A stretch of DNA of 64,000 nucleotides from Mangrovibacterium marinum (GCF_003046625.1 NZ_QAAD01000004.1:186001-250000); one strand, 5' to 3'. Counted from the stretch's first letter, positions 28,701 to 37,031 are shown. Notes: generated by a model not told the origin, from the letters alone. A program made the numbers and translations.

Positions 28701-29052
28701 TTGCGAAGAGCTGGTATTTAAGGGGATGATGACTGATGCGGAAGCCCGGGAGATGCACGCGGAACTTCAGGACTTGCTGGCCGACCCCGAAGTGACCTCC
28801 TGGTTCGATGGCAGCTACCGCATACTGAACGAGCACAATATTATTACGGGCAAGGGGGTGAAGCGCCCCGACCGCATTATGCTTTCGCCTGACGAAGTGA
28901 TTGTGGTTGATTACAAATCGGGTGAGTTTGAATCGATGAAGTACGTTAAGCAAGTGAGCGATTATATGGATGCGCTTCAGCAATGTGGTTATCCCAACGT
29001 GAAAGGCTTTATCTGGTACACCAAAATGAATAAGCGCGTTGTGGTGAAGTAA
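25741..29052 (+). CDS. AddA-like UvrD-family helicase with C-terminal PD-(D/E)XK nuclease
   Basis: An 1103-residue helicase-nuclease. Helicase motifs: Walker A KASAGSGKTFRLAIEYL at residue 5, motif Ia AVTFTNKATTEMKERV, Walker B HFMIDEFQDTSGLQW, motif III GDVKQAIYRWRNGD, motif IV/V TIHKAKGLEYACVFIP and motif VI NMLYVAFTRAKM. The C-terminal nuclease has RLVHDVL, RPDRIM and VVDYKSGE, the last carrying the DxK catalytic pair. Together these match the AddA subunit that resects double-strand breaks for RecA. The AddB partner, usually adjacent, is not next to it here, so the assignment to AddAB is by similarity of architecture only. Confidence 0.88.
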   Translation: MSQLQIYKASAGSGKTFRLAIEYLKIALSDEWNYKNILAVTFTNKATTEMKERVIEELYKLSRNEKTAYLDVLKQEMSLAEPELVLRAQNALKHLLHDYSRFSISTIDSFFQRVIKAFNRELGINTAYQVDLEDDRILDEAVDQLLLSIDDDPDLLSWLKQFAEDKIREGGGWSLKGDILSLGRQIYNETFRQLSPVLNEKLSDKKFIRQYRKDLRRIIVNFEETLKQIGEQGLEIMRQGGVTVDDFKYKKAGAASAFDKLVNNAFAPSSRVLAVVEDVAAFHDKKASAHIVNIAHQLQPLLAQAVNFHTENIASYNTAKMIVDQLYTLGILVDLQQVVRELTREKGVILISESGNLLKQIIDDSDTPFIYEKTGVYYKHFMIDEFQDTSGLQWGNFRPLVGNSLAEDNLGMLVGDVKQAIYRWRNGDWNLLASEVMQAFPANGAEEKQLTQNWRSSGTVIRFNNRVFQVVPQLMQTHFSGQIQEAGLNDELFGDAILRIYNEGLQEIGQQSLKDAGYIRMRFLEKKKRGEEPTNEELVLDELIESIQAAQDQGVTARDMAILVRTKAEAKVIADRLLTEKASGDGHYNFNVLSGESLYVKNAASVAFLVSMLRLLKDPDDQLSMPFANYQYYATIAPVLNRLNKQVDWAVEQQDDAQLFMDFAPRYEPELNERFEDYRNQDNKLYEFLTGSYFNHQLAAQNLQEIIFSLSNRFCLFDFADELAYLQAFIDHVSNYMKNRSADLAGFLAWWDEAGQRKTIAVSEALDAIRIQTIHKAKGLEYACVFIPFCDWSLGISGQHAPMLWCRPLVEPFNQLELVPVKFGKSMGLSHFFREYFSEIRNNYIDNLNMLYVAFTRAKMALYTWSEYGKTLATTGDLLKMCVNMEEGVPFNGREDICSPLTEHFDEEKQLLELGALTASARKEKNENQSLSLRRFQFKDFSTYLRLRKNHENFFEAGDSTEQKINRGRLVHDVLSRIETADQLEKACEELVFKGMMTDAEAREMHAELQDLLADPEVTSWFDGSYRILNEHNIITGKGVKRPDRIMLSPDEVIVVDYKSGEFESMKYVKQVSDYMDALQQCGYPNVKGFIWYTKMNKRVVVK

Positions 29053-29063
29053 ATCGATTCTGT

Positions 29064-29954
29064 TTATTCATTCTGTAGTTTCTTTTTCGCCTTTTTCAAC
29101 GCATCTTTTTCTTCGCTCGAAATCTCCGGCATTTGGATGTTCATCTGTTGTAAGGTCTCGACAATGATATTGCCGATGGCAACATGCGTGAACCATTTAT
29201 TGTCGGCCGGAATGATGTACCAGGGCGCTTCTTCGGTCGATGTTGCACGCATGGCTTGCTCATAAGCATGCTGGTAGTCGTCCCAATATTGGCGCTCGCG
29301 GATATCGGCCGAGGAGAACTTCCAGTTTTTGGCCGGCTTGCGGATGCGTTCCATGAACCGTTTTTTTTGCTCGTCTTTGGACAGGTGCAGGAAGAACTTG
29401 ATGATGGTGGTGCCGTTTTCGGTGAGTGTTTGCTCGAAGTCGCGGATTTGGCGATAACGCCGTTCCCAAAACTCAGTGGTGATATCGTTGGTTGCATGAA
29501 CATCCGGCAGGTTCTCGTTCAACAAAAACTCGGGATGAACCCGGGTAATCAGCACATTTTCGTAATGCGAGCGGTTAAAAATCCCGATTTCGCCACGCGG
29601 AGGTAGCTTGTTGTAATGCCGCCAGAGATAGTCGTGATCCAGCTCGTTGGCCGAGGGACTTTTGAAACTATAGACCTTGCAGCCTTGCGGGTTCAACCCG
29701 CTAAATACATGTCGGATGGAGCCATCCTTGCCGGCAGCATCCATCGCCTGAAAGACAATGAGTACCGATCGTTTATTTTCGGCATAAAGCTGGTATTGCA
29801 GATCGGCCAGCTCTTTAATATCCTGTTTCAGCTGATGTTCGGCCTCTTTGCGATTCGCAAAACCGTTGCACGAGGCCGGATCGTAATTTTTTAAACGAAT
29901 TTGCTGCTTAGCCTGAACCTTAAACAGATCGGTGTTGAGTTGCTTCGATTTCAT
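29064..29954 (-). CDS. Polyphosphate kinase 2 (PPK2) family phosphotransferase
   Basis: A 296-residue protein with the PPK2 P-loop fold: Walker A VFQAMDAAGKDGSIRHVF near residue 72, the lid-side PPRGEIGIFNRSHYEN containing the Walker B region, and the RIRKPAKNWKFSSADIRER lid helix. PPK2 enzymes move phosphate between polyphosphate and nucleotides, either charging AMP/ADP/GDP or making polyphosphate. Which direction prevails cannot be deduced. Its 3' end meets that of the helicase gene, 12 bp away. Confidence 0.92.
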   Translation of the reverse strand: MKSKQLNTDLFKVQAKQQIRLKNYDPASCNGFANRKEAEHQLKQDIKELADLQYQLYAENKRSVLIVFQAMDAAGKDGSIRHVFSGLNPQGCKVYSFKSPSANELDHDYLWRHYNKLPPRGEIGIFNRSHYENVLITRVHPEFLLNENLPDVHATNDITTEFWERRYRQIRDFEQTLTENGTTIIKFFLHLSKDEQKKRFMERIRKPAKNWKFSSADIRERQYWDDYQHAYEQAMRATSTEEAPWYIIPADNKWFTHVAIGNIIVETLQQMNIQMPEISSEEKDALKKAKKKLQNE

Positions 29955-30151
29955 AAGCGTCGTGTTTTAATGCCGGCTCTGCGATTGATTGAACAATGAG
30001 AAAATCATCAGCAGCCGAAACTTTGATCATTAAAGGTAGCAAAAGCAGCAGGCGAAAAGCAATTTTGAACTTTAATTTGTTTCTTGCTTCTGAATTGCCG
30101 ATTAATAGGCTTAGGGGGTACTTCCGAAGTATCTCCCTCGCCTCAAAGATG

Positions 30152-30382
30152 ACGGCAGTCGGGTCTGAGCCGACTCGAGTACTCTCCGAGCATACTGGAG
30201 TACTCTCTGAGTGAACTGGAGTACTCTCTGAGCCGACTGGAGTACTCTCCGAGTGAACTGGAGTACTCTCCGAGCCTACTGGAGTACTCTCTGAGTCGAC
30301 TCGAGTACTCTCCGAGCCGACTCGAGTTAGTAAAAAGGTGACTGCAGTTAGTTCGGAACCTACTCGAGTTAGTTCCGAAGTG
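30152..30382. repeat. 21-bp periodic tandem repeat array, 11 degenerate units
   Basis: Eleven units of exactly 21 bp. The central seven carry the core ACTGGAGTACTCTC followed by CGAG or TGAG, with GAGTACTC as an internal palindrome; outer units are more diverged. It sits inside the 533-bp gap 29955-30487, which otherwise contains no convincing gene; apparent open frames here arise because 21 bp is seven codons. The gap lies upstream of the PPK2 gene start (minus strand) and downstream of the small membrane protein gene. Confidence 0.85.
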
Positions 30383-30487
30383 GGTAAAGTCGGTTTTCGA
30401 TAGGGTAGGCCTACCGCAGAGGTGTTCACCGTGGGGAATGGTCATCCAACGGCGCTGATTGTTTCGGTATGCGAACTTTTTTTTGCG

Positions 30488-30814
30488 CTACATGAAGATG
30501 ATTGGAGAACAGGTGCCGACAACCAGGAGCGGAAAAACGATCCCGACAATCAGGCCGATCCCGATATACCGGCGTTCTTTCAGGAAGCTCTTGATGACTT
30601 TGACTTCAACAATCGTTAATAGAACGATTGAGACGGTCAGCACCAGAATTGTCAGCATCAGGCTATCGATTAATCCCGCGCCAAAGAGTAAAATTCCGAG
30701 GCCGAATCCTGCGGCCATGGCGATTGCGAAGTTGAGGATGAAACCGAGTATAAAGTCCTTGACTTTGTTACCCTTTTGTTGATAGTAGTCTTCCATGGTT
30801 TTTGGTTTTTTCAA
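30488..30814 (-). CDS. Small membrane protein of unknown function, last gene of the radical-SAM operon
   Basis: A 108-residue protein with about three hydrophobic helices (GFILNFAIAMAAGFGLGILL, SLMLTILVLTVSIVLLTIVE and IGIGLIVGIVFPLLVVGTC) and a short charged N-terminus. I do not recognise a family. Its start overlaps the end of the Lgt-like gene by 47 bp, so it is very probably translated from the same message and may contribute to the same membrane process. Confidence 0.65.
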   Translation of the reverse strand: MKKPKTMEDYYQQKGNKVKDFILGFILNFAIAMAAGFGLGILLFGAGLIDSLMLTILVLTVSIVLLTIVEVKVIKSFLKERRYIGIGLIVGIVFPLLVVGTCSPIIFM

Positions 30815-31550
30815 TGTATTGTTTCAAATTGATAAAGAGCAGAGCAACGATTGATACATATTGAAAGAAGGACAGCCCAAAGAACAGCTGATCGTTGTAA
30901 CGAATGAACTCTTCGAAAAAACGGAGCGTGAAATAGCTGTTCATCAGCGCGTAGAAGAGGTAGCCCGGCGGTGCACTTTTGATCCGGATGAGGGCGTAAA
31001 TGAAAAAGGCCATGAAAAACACCGTTTCGTAAAGCTGGGTGGGGTGGCGAAACAGGGCATCGCCAAAGTCAACCCCACAGAACAGGTCGGTTGGCGTACC
31101 GTAGCAGCAACCCCGCGAAAAACATCCGATCCGGCCAATGGCCACCCCAATAGCAATAGCCGGGGCAAATAAATTTCCTTTTTTATCGGTTATTCCGAGC
31201 TTGCGTTTGATATAGATCACTGAAATTGTGCCACCAATTAAGCCACCGGTAATGGTTCGCCCCGACAGGATTGGGCCAATATTCGGGTAATTGTCCAGAA
31301 TAACCTGGTAGTTGAAAATCCAATAGGGGAGTTTGGCACCCAGGATTCCGCCAACTACACCGGTAACAACCACATAAAAGGCGTTTTCGCTGGCCTGCTT
31401 GTAGCGTTTCGCCAACAGGTAGTACACCGCCAGTCCGACAAGCAATCCCAGCACGACGAAGAAGGTATAGGAATTTATTTCGAGCTGGCCGATCCTGAAA
31501 ATGACCGGAAAGATCCCCCAATTGTCCGGATATGTGTGATTGTCGATCAT
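30768..31550 (-). CDS. Divergent prolipoprotein diacylglyceryl transferase (Lgt)-like integral membrane protein
   Basis: A 260-residue multi-helix protein; start taken at 31550 (MIDNHTYPDNWG), which overlaps the preceding stop in ATGA. The Lgt fold is shown by RTITGGLIGGTISVIYIKRK, AIGVAIGRIGCF and FRHPTQLYETVFF. Canonical Lgt has GRIGNFxNGE; this protein instead has GRIGCFSRGCCYG, the cysteine-rich form of a side branch of the family. It is thus probably not the housekeeping enzyme but a diacylglyceryl-type transferase or lipid-binding paralog. It is coupled to a DUF4395-like, an ICMT-like and a radical SAM gene. Confidence 0.8.
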   Translation of the reverse strand: MIDNHTYPDNWGIFPVIFRIGQLEINSYTFFVVLGLLVGLAVYYLLAKRYKQASENAFYVVVTGVVGGILGAKLPYWIFNYQVILDNYPNIGPILSGRTITGGLIGGTISVIYIKRKLGITDKKGNLFAPAIAIGVAIGRIGCFSRGCCYGTPTDLFCGVDFGDALFRHPTQLYETVFFMAFFIYALIRIKSAPPGYLFYALMNSYFTLRFFEEFIRYNDQLFFGLSFFQYVSIVALLFINLKQYIEKTKNHGRLLSTKG

Positions 31551-31966
31551 TTTTTTAAGATACTGCAGCTCCCTTCTGCATAACAGGCGTATAGCGCTTC
31601 GCCCGGGCATAAGCCGAGCATCGAAACGGTTTTCAAAATGGCAAATGCCAGCACATACCACCAGCCCACAGTTGGAAACAGAAGTGTCAGCCCGATGCAG
31701 ATGGCGCAAAGTGCGGTTCCTAAACTGTGGGCAAAGCGTAAGCCTTTCTCGTGCACTTCGATCATTCGCGATGGCCGGATCTTTTCAATGGTTTTGGAGT
31801 AGAGGACGATCAAGGGGGCGCGTTGGATTTTGAGCCAGGCCGAGAATCCCAAAATCAACAGGACGATGATTAGCAAGGGCAACGATTTGAAGGCATACGC
31901 CAGCCACACCAACAGGGTGACTGTTATTTTGCAAAAGCGGAAGGCATTAATGGGTATCTGTTTCAT
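31547..31966 (-). CDS. DUF4395-like small membrane protein
   Basis: A 139-residue protein with four hydrophobic stretches. The C-terminal VSMLGLCPGEALYACY resembles the GFC-GC-LY ending of DUF4395 membrane proteins, whose function is unknown; assignment is tentative. It overlaps its upstream neighbour by 20 bp and its downstream neighbour by 4 bp, showing translational coupling within the five-gene operon. Confidence 0.6.
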   Translation of the reverse strand: MKQIPINAFRFCKITVTLLVWLAYAFKSLPLLIIVLLILGFSAWLKIQRAPLIVLYSKTIEKIRPSRMIEVHEKGLRFAHSLGTALCAICIGLTLLFPTVGWWYVLAFAILKTVSMLGLCPGEALYACYAEGSCSILKK

Positions 31967-32537
31967 GGCGGAAAAGTTTAGGAATGAACATGCCGGTTTT
32001 CTGAATATAGTCGCTGTAACCCGGCAGGCTTTGCTTCAGTAAGTTTTCTTCCTGCTTAGCCCGGTAATACATAAAGGGCAGGAAGATGAGCGTGTTGGCC
32101 AAAAAGGCCAGGTAGTTCGGGTACACCAGGCAGGCTCCGTAAAACATGCCGATCAGCGAGCTGTACAGCGGATGTCGGATATATTTGTAAATGCCTGTGC
32201 TGACCAACCGCTGATTGGCGTACAGCGTAACCTGGTTTGCCCAGTTTGTTCCCAATGTTTTTCGGCTGCGAATGTTGATGTATGTTCCAGCTACAATGGC
32301 GATTAGGCCGATCGGTTTCAGGATTATCAGGATCGTTTCGGGGAGTTCCAGATGGCCCAGTTTGAAGCGGATGAGCAGGTAGAAGAAGATAAAAAAGGCC
32401 GTCATCGAACCGGTTTCAACAACACTCTTCTTTTCCTTCCGAACCTGTCGGTTTTGCTCCGCAAAGTTGATCAGGATGGCGGTCATCAGCGCCACCAGGC
32501 AGAGCAAAATAATGATATCGGAAACCAGGTTGATCAT
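31947..32537 (-). CDS. ICMT/PEMT-like integral membrane methyltransferase
   Basis: A 196-residue protein with about four or five membrane helices. The C-terminal part follows the isoprenylcysteine carboxyl methyltransferase/phospholipid methyltransferase signature: LVSTGIYKYIRHPLYSSLIG (the RHPxY SAM-binding motif), and RAKQEENLLKQSLPGYSDY (the EE...Y motif). Such bacterial proteins methylate lipids or lipid-linked groups; the acceptor is unknown. It overlaps the radical SAM gene by 4 bp (ATGA). Confidence 0.82.
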   Translation of the reverse strand: MINLVSDIIILLCLVALMTAILINFAEQNRQVRKEKKSVVETGSMTAFFIFFYLLIRFKLGHLELPETILIILKPIGLIAIVAGTYINIRSRKTLGTNWANQVTLYANQRLVSTGIYKYIRHPLYSSLIGMFYGACLVYPNYLAFLANTLIFLPFMYYRAKQEENLLKQSLPGYSDYIQKTGMFIPKLFRHETDTH

Positions 32538-33904
32538 TTTCGGTAGAGCATATTATAGGTTGAAAATGGTATTCGCTTCATATCGGGTGTCAGGATGTGA
32601 ACGCATTCTTTTTGCGCCGATTTCAGGTCGAAATTGTACTTGTCGATGAAAGAGGTAATGCTGATTCGAAAGGTATTTTCATCGATGAAGTTTCTCTTTT
32701 CCTGTTCCGATTTGGCCCGGTAGTTCCGGGGGATGTACTTATAAATGTTGTTGATCAGTTTAAAGCAATCGCACAGTTGCAGGTTATTCCGGATATGCTC
32801 AACCTGATCGTCCAGGAAGCGGTCGGCATCGAACGCAAAGGTATTTTCGATTACCGGGAGGTAACTGTCAATTTTTATGGTTCTGGGCAGCGGAATAAAC
32901 TGTCCCTTTTTGTCTTTCATGAGATAGGAAATGGCTACCCGTTCCACATTGCAGGGAAGCGGAATGATATCGCCGGGTTTGAATAGATCGTTGAGCTGAT
33001 TCTCCAGTTGTTTAACGATTCCCGAAAGGGTACTCCTGCTCAAACTAGCCTCTGTGTTAATGCGTCCGAAATAACTCACCGGTTGAAAACTAATACCGCG
33101 GATGCCTTTCTGCTTCATGCCATATTCTACGATTGCCCCGATCTCGTCGTCGTTAACTCCCTTCTCAATGGTGGAGACCAAGGTTATCGGAACGTTTTCC
33201 TCGAGCAAATTAGCCAGCGCCTGCTGTTTTAGCGCTCTTAAGTTTTTTCCCCGGAAATGCACGTGCGTTGTTTCTTTAAAGCCATCAAACTGAAGATACA
33301 CTTCAAACCGCTCCTTGAATTGACTCAGCTGCCGGACAAATGCTTTGTCGGAGGCTATTCGCACCCCGTTGGTGTTCAGCATCACAAAGCGGATATTTTT
33401 GGACAGCGCCAATTGGATAATGTCGATGATCTGCGGATGAATGGTTGGCTCTCCTCCGCTAATCTGAAGGATCTCGGCGTCACCATTCTCCAGGCTCACG
33501 TAGTTGTCCAGAATCCGATCGATCTGTTCCAGCGATAAATACTCTTCTTTGCCGCTGTTGGCGAAGCAGATCGGGCACTGTAGGTTGCACTGGTTGGTGA
33601 CTTCAATTAGCCCAATGCAGGTATGTTGGTCATGATCGGGGCACAAGCCGCAGTCGTACGGGCAGCCTTTTTGCAAACTTGTTTGGCTGATTGTTGCGGT
33701 GCCTGGTTTATCGTATCGTCTTTTGTTGAGGTGGTAGTCGGCATCTTCTTCCAGCAATTCGAGCTGTACGCCATGCTCCGGACAGGTTTTCTGCAGAAAC
33801 ACCTGCCCGTTTTTTAGCAGAATTTTAGCAGGAACAGGTTGCATACATGCCGAACATAAGCTGGTTGTAGCCTCGTGGAAGGTATAGTCGCGGTTCGTTT
33901 TCAT
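32534..33904 (-). CDS. Radical SAM protein of the MJ0619/tetraether-synthase (Tes)-like group
   Basis: A 456-residue enzyme, first gene of the operon. An N-terminal cysteine-rich part (SLCSACMQPVPAK, KTCPEHG, KGCPYDCGLCPDHDQHTC) precedes the radical SAM core with the CxxxCxxC cluster motif in VTNQCNLQCPICFANSG and the GGEPT motif in ILQISGGEPTIHP. This arrangement of extra cysteines before the core is that of the MJ0619-like family, whose studied archaeal members (Tes) couple lipid tails through C-C bond formation. Whether this bacterial member acts on lipids is inferred from its company: ICMT-like, DUF4395-like and Lgt-like membrane proteins, all with overlapping starts and stops. Confidence 0.85.
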   Translation of the reverse strand: MKTNRDYTFHEATTSLCSACMQPVPAKILLKNGQVFLQKTCPEHGVQLELLEEDADYHLNKRRYDKPGTATISQTSLQKGCPYDCGLCPDHDQHTCIGLIEVTNQCNLQCPICFANSGKEEYLSLEQIDRILDNYVSLENGDAEILQISGGEPTIHPQIIDIIQLALSKNIRFVMLNTNGVRIASDKAFVRQLSQFKERFEVYLQFDGFKETTHVHFRGKNLRALKQQALANLLEENVPITLVSTIEKGVNDDEIGAIVEYGMKQKGIRGISFQPVSYFGRINTEASLSRSTLSGIVKQLENQLNDLFKPGDIIPLPCNVERVAISYLMKDKKGQFIPLPRTIKIDSYLPVIENTFAFDADRFLDDQVEHIRNNLQLCDCFKLINNIYKYIPRNYRAKSEQEKRNFIDENTFRISITSFIDKYNFDLKSAQKECVHILTPDMKRIPFSTYNMLYRK

Positions 33905-34120
33905 CTTCTAATATTACCTCTTTCTTTTTAGGCGTCAAAAAAGGAAGAAATGAAAAAACGGACCGTGAGTCACAGCCGTTCTTTCGCTGTAATATTCGTT
34001 TGTACGAAACGTTCTTTGAAAGAGTTGATCCGCGGAATTTTCCTGCTGATTTGTGGTCTCCGAAACGAGTGGGGAACTGATCCCTATCGGCTGTTCTATT
34101 CTGAAAAAGTCTTTTGGAAC

Positions 34121-34822
34121 CTATTGGCCCAGAACAAAAATAGCAGGCCGCTTCTGAATGTCGGGTTTCGACTTCTTCCAGGCAGCGATCGATTGTGTTC
34201 GGATAAATTCGGTTTCCAGCGTCAGGTCGCAGGCGATGCACAGCTTGGTCTGTGGCTGGCAGTTTTGCAGCAGGTCGTCGAGCAATTGCAGGTTGCGGTA
34301 AGGCGCTTCAATAAACAGCTGGCTTTGATTTTCGGTATAAATGCGTTTTTCGAGCAGTTTGATCTGTTGTGCTTTCTCGTTCTTTTTGATGGGCAGATAG
34401 CCGTTGAAGGCGAAATTCTGGCCATTCATTCCCGAGGCCATCATCGCTAAAAGAATGGAAGACGGTCCGACCAACGGTACAACCTGAATATTTTTCTCGT
34501 GGGCAATGCGCACCACATCGGCTCCCGGATCAGCCACGCCGGGGCAGCCTGCTTCCGACATGATGCCTATGTGCAAGCCCTTCGTAATGGGTTCGAGATA
34601 GCTGTGCAGCTGTTTCTTGTCGGTGTGCTTGTTCAACTCGTAAAAATGAAGACTGTCAATGTCAATTTCGCGGTCAACTTTCTTCAGAAAACGGCGTGCC
34701 GTGCGCACATTTTCAACAATAAAATGAGAGATGGAATGAATAATATCGCGGTGTGTAGCCGGTATTACAGTATCGAGATCGCTGTCGCCGAGCGTAATTG
34801 GAATAAGGTATAAATGGGCCAT
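34121..34822 (-). CDS. Tetrapyrrole-methylase-fold SAM methyltransferase, RsmI-like
   Basis: A 233-residue protein with the class III methyltransferase pattern: LYLIPITLGDSDLDTVIP at the start, IGIMSEAGCPGVADPGADVV (SAM-binding) and VPLVGPSSILLAMMASGMNG. These are the landmarks of RsmI, which 2'-O-methylates C1402 of 16S rRNA. It is shorter than E. coli RsmI and lacks the C-terminal extension, a form frequent in Bacteroidota alongside a full-length RsmI. Its exact target is therefore uncertain. It is divergent from the PhnP-like gene. Confidence 0.82.
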   Translation of the reverse strand: MAHLYLIPITLGDSDLDTVIPATHRDIIHSISHFIVENVRTARRFLKKVDREIDIDSLHFYELNKHTDKKQLHSYLEPITKGLHIGIMSEAGCPGVADPGADVVRIAHEKNIQVVPLVGPSSILLAMMASGMNGQNFAFNGYLPIKKNEKAQQIKLLEKRIYTENQSQLFIEAPYRNLQLLDDLLQNCQPQTKLCIACDLTLETEFIRTQSIAAWKKSKPDIQKRPAIFVLGQ

Positions 34823-34884
34823 TCAAAAAATTTTCTTCAAAATTAATTAATTCAAACAGACCACCTCTTCATTTCGTTTTTTTG

Positions 34885-34892
34885 TAGCTTTG
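34885..34892 (+). promoter_or_regulatory. -7 promoter box for the PhnP-like gene
   Basis: TAGCTTTG fits the Bacteroidota -7 consensus TAnnTTTG exactly, 28 bp upstream of the ATG at 34921. No clear TTG -33 element is seen. Confidence 0.45.
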
Positions 34893-34920
34893 GAAGATTC
34901 TCAAAAGATACACTCCGACT

Positions 34921-35682
34921 ATGTATATTGAATTTTTGGGCACCGGAACTTCGCAAGGTGTGCCGGTTGTGGCCTGCGATTGTAAAGTCTGTCAATCGGA
35001 AAATCTGAAAGATAAAAGGTTGCGCTCGTCGCTGTCGGTCCGGGTTGACGGACTGAACCTGTTGATTGATGCGGGTCCCGATTTCCGTCAACAGATGCTG
35101 CGTGTCGGGCAGAAGCGGCTCGATGCCATTTTATTGACCCACGAACATACCGATCATATTTTCGGACTCGACGATATTCGCGCTTTCAACTGGGTGCAAG
35201 GACATCCAACCGATATTTATGCTGAAGAACGGGTGCAGAAGGTGCTGCGCCGCGTGTTCGATTATGTGTTCGAGGAGGTGAAATATCCCGGCATTCCGCA
35301 AATGAACCTGCATCCGGTGGAAAATGCTCCGTTCAGCATTCAGTCGATTCGGATTATACCGATTCGGGGCTTTCATCATCGCCTTCCCGTATTTGGTTAC
35401 CGTATTGGCTCCCTGGCTTATCTAACGGATATCAATTCGGTTCCCGACGAGGAGAAACAAAAGTTGAATGACCTTGATGTGTTGGTGGTGAATGCCCTGC
35501 GTATGGAAAAGCATATTTCGCATTTTAATCTCGACGAAGCCCTACAGCTAATTGCTGAGGTGAAGCCCAAACGAGCATATCTGACCCACATTTCGCACCT
35601 CATGGGGCTGCATGCCGATGTGGAAACGTTGCTGCCCGAAAATGTGCATCTGGCTTACGATGGTTTGTCGCTCGAGCTTTGA
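34921..35682 (+). CDS. MBL-fold phosphodiesterase, PhnP-like
   Basis: A 253-residue metallo-hydrolase: FLGTGTSQGVPVVACDCKVC at the N-terminus (the cysteine-containing loop of PhnP), the metal motif LTHEHTDHIFGLDDIRAF, and later LTHISHLMG. These match the PhnP/tRNase Z-related group that hydrolyses cyclic phosphodiesters. No phosphonate genes surround it, so a phosphonate role is not supported here. Its 3' end overlaps the convergent MFS gene by 28 bp. Confidence 0.87.
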   Translation: MYIEFLGTGTSQGVPVVACDCKVCQSENLKDKRLRSSLSVRVDGLNLLIDAGPDFRQQMLRVGQKRLDAILLTHEHTDHIFGLDDIRAFNWVQGHPTDIYAEERVQKVLRRVFDYVFEEVKYPGIPQMNLHPVENAPFSIQSIRIIPIRGFHHRLPVFGYRIGSLAYLTDINSVPDEEKQKLNDLDVLVVNALRMEKHISHFNLDEALQLIAEVKPKRAYLTHISHLMGLHADVETLLPENVHLAYDGLSLEL

Positions 35683-36848
35683 GGTGCCGGCTTCCAGAGT
35701 GGTTTCAGAAAGGGGAGAGCAGTCAGCAGGAATCCGGTTCCGGTAGCAATCAGGGCCCACGACAAGCTGAAGTTGTCGGTTAAGTACCCCAGCGCCGGTC
35801 CGATGATGGCAAAGTTGATGCGGATGACAAAATTTCGCAGCGACAGGATTGTTGCCCGCACTTCGGAACGGGTGTCGCGGTTGATGTAATCCTTCAAGAT
35901 AGGATGGGCAATACCGCGTACCAGGTAGAAGAAAAACAGGAAGCTGATACCGATCAGGCTAACTTCCCATGCCGCCAGATAGAAGCCAATGGTGAAGCCC
36001 AGAATGATAATCAGCAAGGCATTGCGCTGTCCCACTTTGCGCTCAATGCGGTACGAAAACATCGATGAAACTCCGACCGAGAGGTTCAGCACCGTCCACA
36101 TCACACCAAATAGCGAAACCGGCAAATTGGCGGCCTTAAAGTAAGGCTGTACAAACCAGGCGAAAGTCAGCGAGGCAGTTCCCGCAAAGGATGAAATCAG
36201 CAAAGCTGCCCGCAGTCGTGTATGTTGAAAAGTCTCGCGGACGGTTTGCAGCGTCGTTCCAAAGCCTTTGGCCAGCGCCGTGGATTGCACCTTGGGCTCC
36301 TTTAAAAGAAAGGCTGCCGGAATGGCTACTGCGGCAATCAACAGCTGAACATAGAACGGCATGCGCAGGCTGAATGTGGCCAGCAAACCGCCGCAAACAC
36401 CGGCAATGGCTTCGGCAAAGTTGCCGGCCGAGGTGATCCAGCCTTCCTGCTTCATGTAGTCTTTTTCGCGTTTGGCGGCTTTCATGCTGTCGTATAGCAA
36501 GGCCGAGTCGGCACCCGAAATAAAGCTGTAGCCAATGCCCAAAATTACCTCGGCAGCGGCAAAGGCCCAGAATTCGTACGAAAGGCAATAAACCGCCATG
36601 CCAGCGGTACCCAGGAAACTTCCCAGGATCAGTGTTTTTTTGCGTCCCCACACATCGGCCAAATAGCCCGACGGAATTTCCATAACCACCATGGCTACCG
36701 AATAGATGGATTTCAGCATAAAAATTTGCTGCATTCCCAGGCTGTTATCCTGGTAAAAAAGCACCACTACCGGCATCACCAGGTTGAACCACTTGGCAAA
36801 CTTAATCAGGTAGAGGTTGATCAGGTTATTTCGAAGCATCCGTGTCAT
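35655..36848 (-). CDS. Major facilitator superfamily transporter
   Basis: A 397-residue protein with about 12 hydrophobic helices. The MFS loop 2-3 motif appears as GYLADVWGRKKTLILGSFLG, preceded by MVVMEIPSG, and the central charged loop lies near residue 200. Start is set at 36848 (MTRMLRNNLIN); the ATG at 36839 is also possible. The substrate is not evident. It resembles the drug/sugar efflux-type MFS proteins often found as single genes. Confidence 0.85.
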   Translation of the reverse strand: MTRMLRNNLINLYLIKFAKWFNLVMPVVVLFYQDNSLGMQQIFMLKSIYSVAMVVMEIPSGYLADVWGRKKTLILGSFLGTAGMAVYCLSYEFWAFAAAEVILGIGYSFISGADSALLYDSMKAAKREKDYMKQEGWITSAGNFAEAIAGVCGGLLATFSLRMPFYVQLLIAAVAIPAAFLLKEPKVQSTALAKGFGTTLQTVRETFQHTRLRAALLISSFAGTASLTFAWFVQPYFKAANLPVSLFGVMWTVLNLSVGVSSMFSYRIERKVGQRNALLIIILGFTIGFYLAAWEVSLIGISFLFFFYLVRGIAHPILKDYINRDTRSEVRATILSLRNFVIRINFAIIGPALGYLTDNFSLSWALIATGTGFLLTALPFLKPLWKPAPQSSSDKPS

Positions 36849-37031
36849 TGGCTGCAAAAATAACAACTTTCAGGAGCTTGCCGTTTGTGCGTTGTTGCGT
36901 TCAGTGCAAGTGCTTTCTGCTGTTCTGTACCGTGGATTTGCAACTTTATGCTGCCCAAAACCAAAGATTCTTGTTATTTTTGAAGCGAAGAAATTATTAT
37001 TTGATATTAAACACGCTTTTATATTGACATT

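Noticed and set aside
29920-30445. Minus-strand frames encoding repeated SESTPVG/EYSSRLR-like heptapeptides
   Set aside because: Products of the 21-bp repeat array, which is seven codons per unit and therefore stays open in several frames; there is no signal peptide and no family match.
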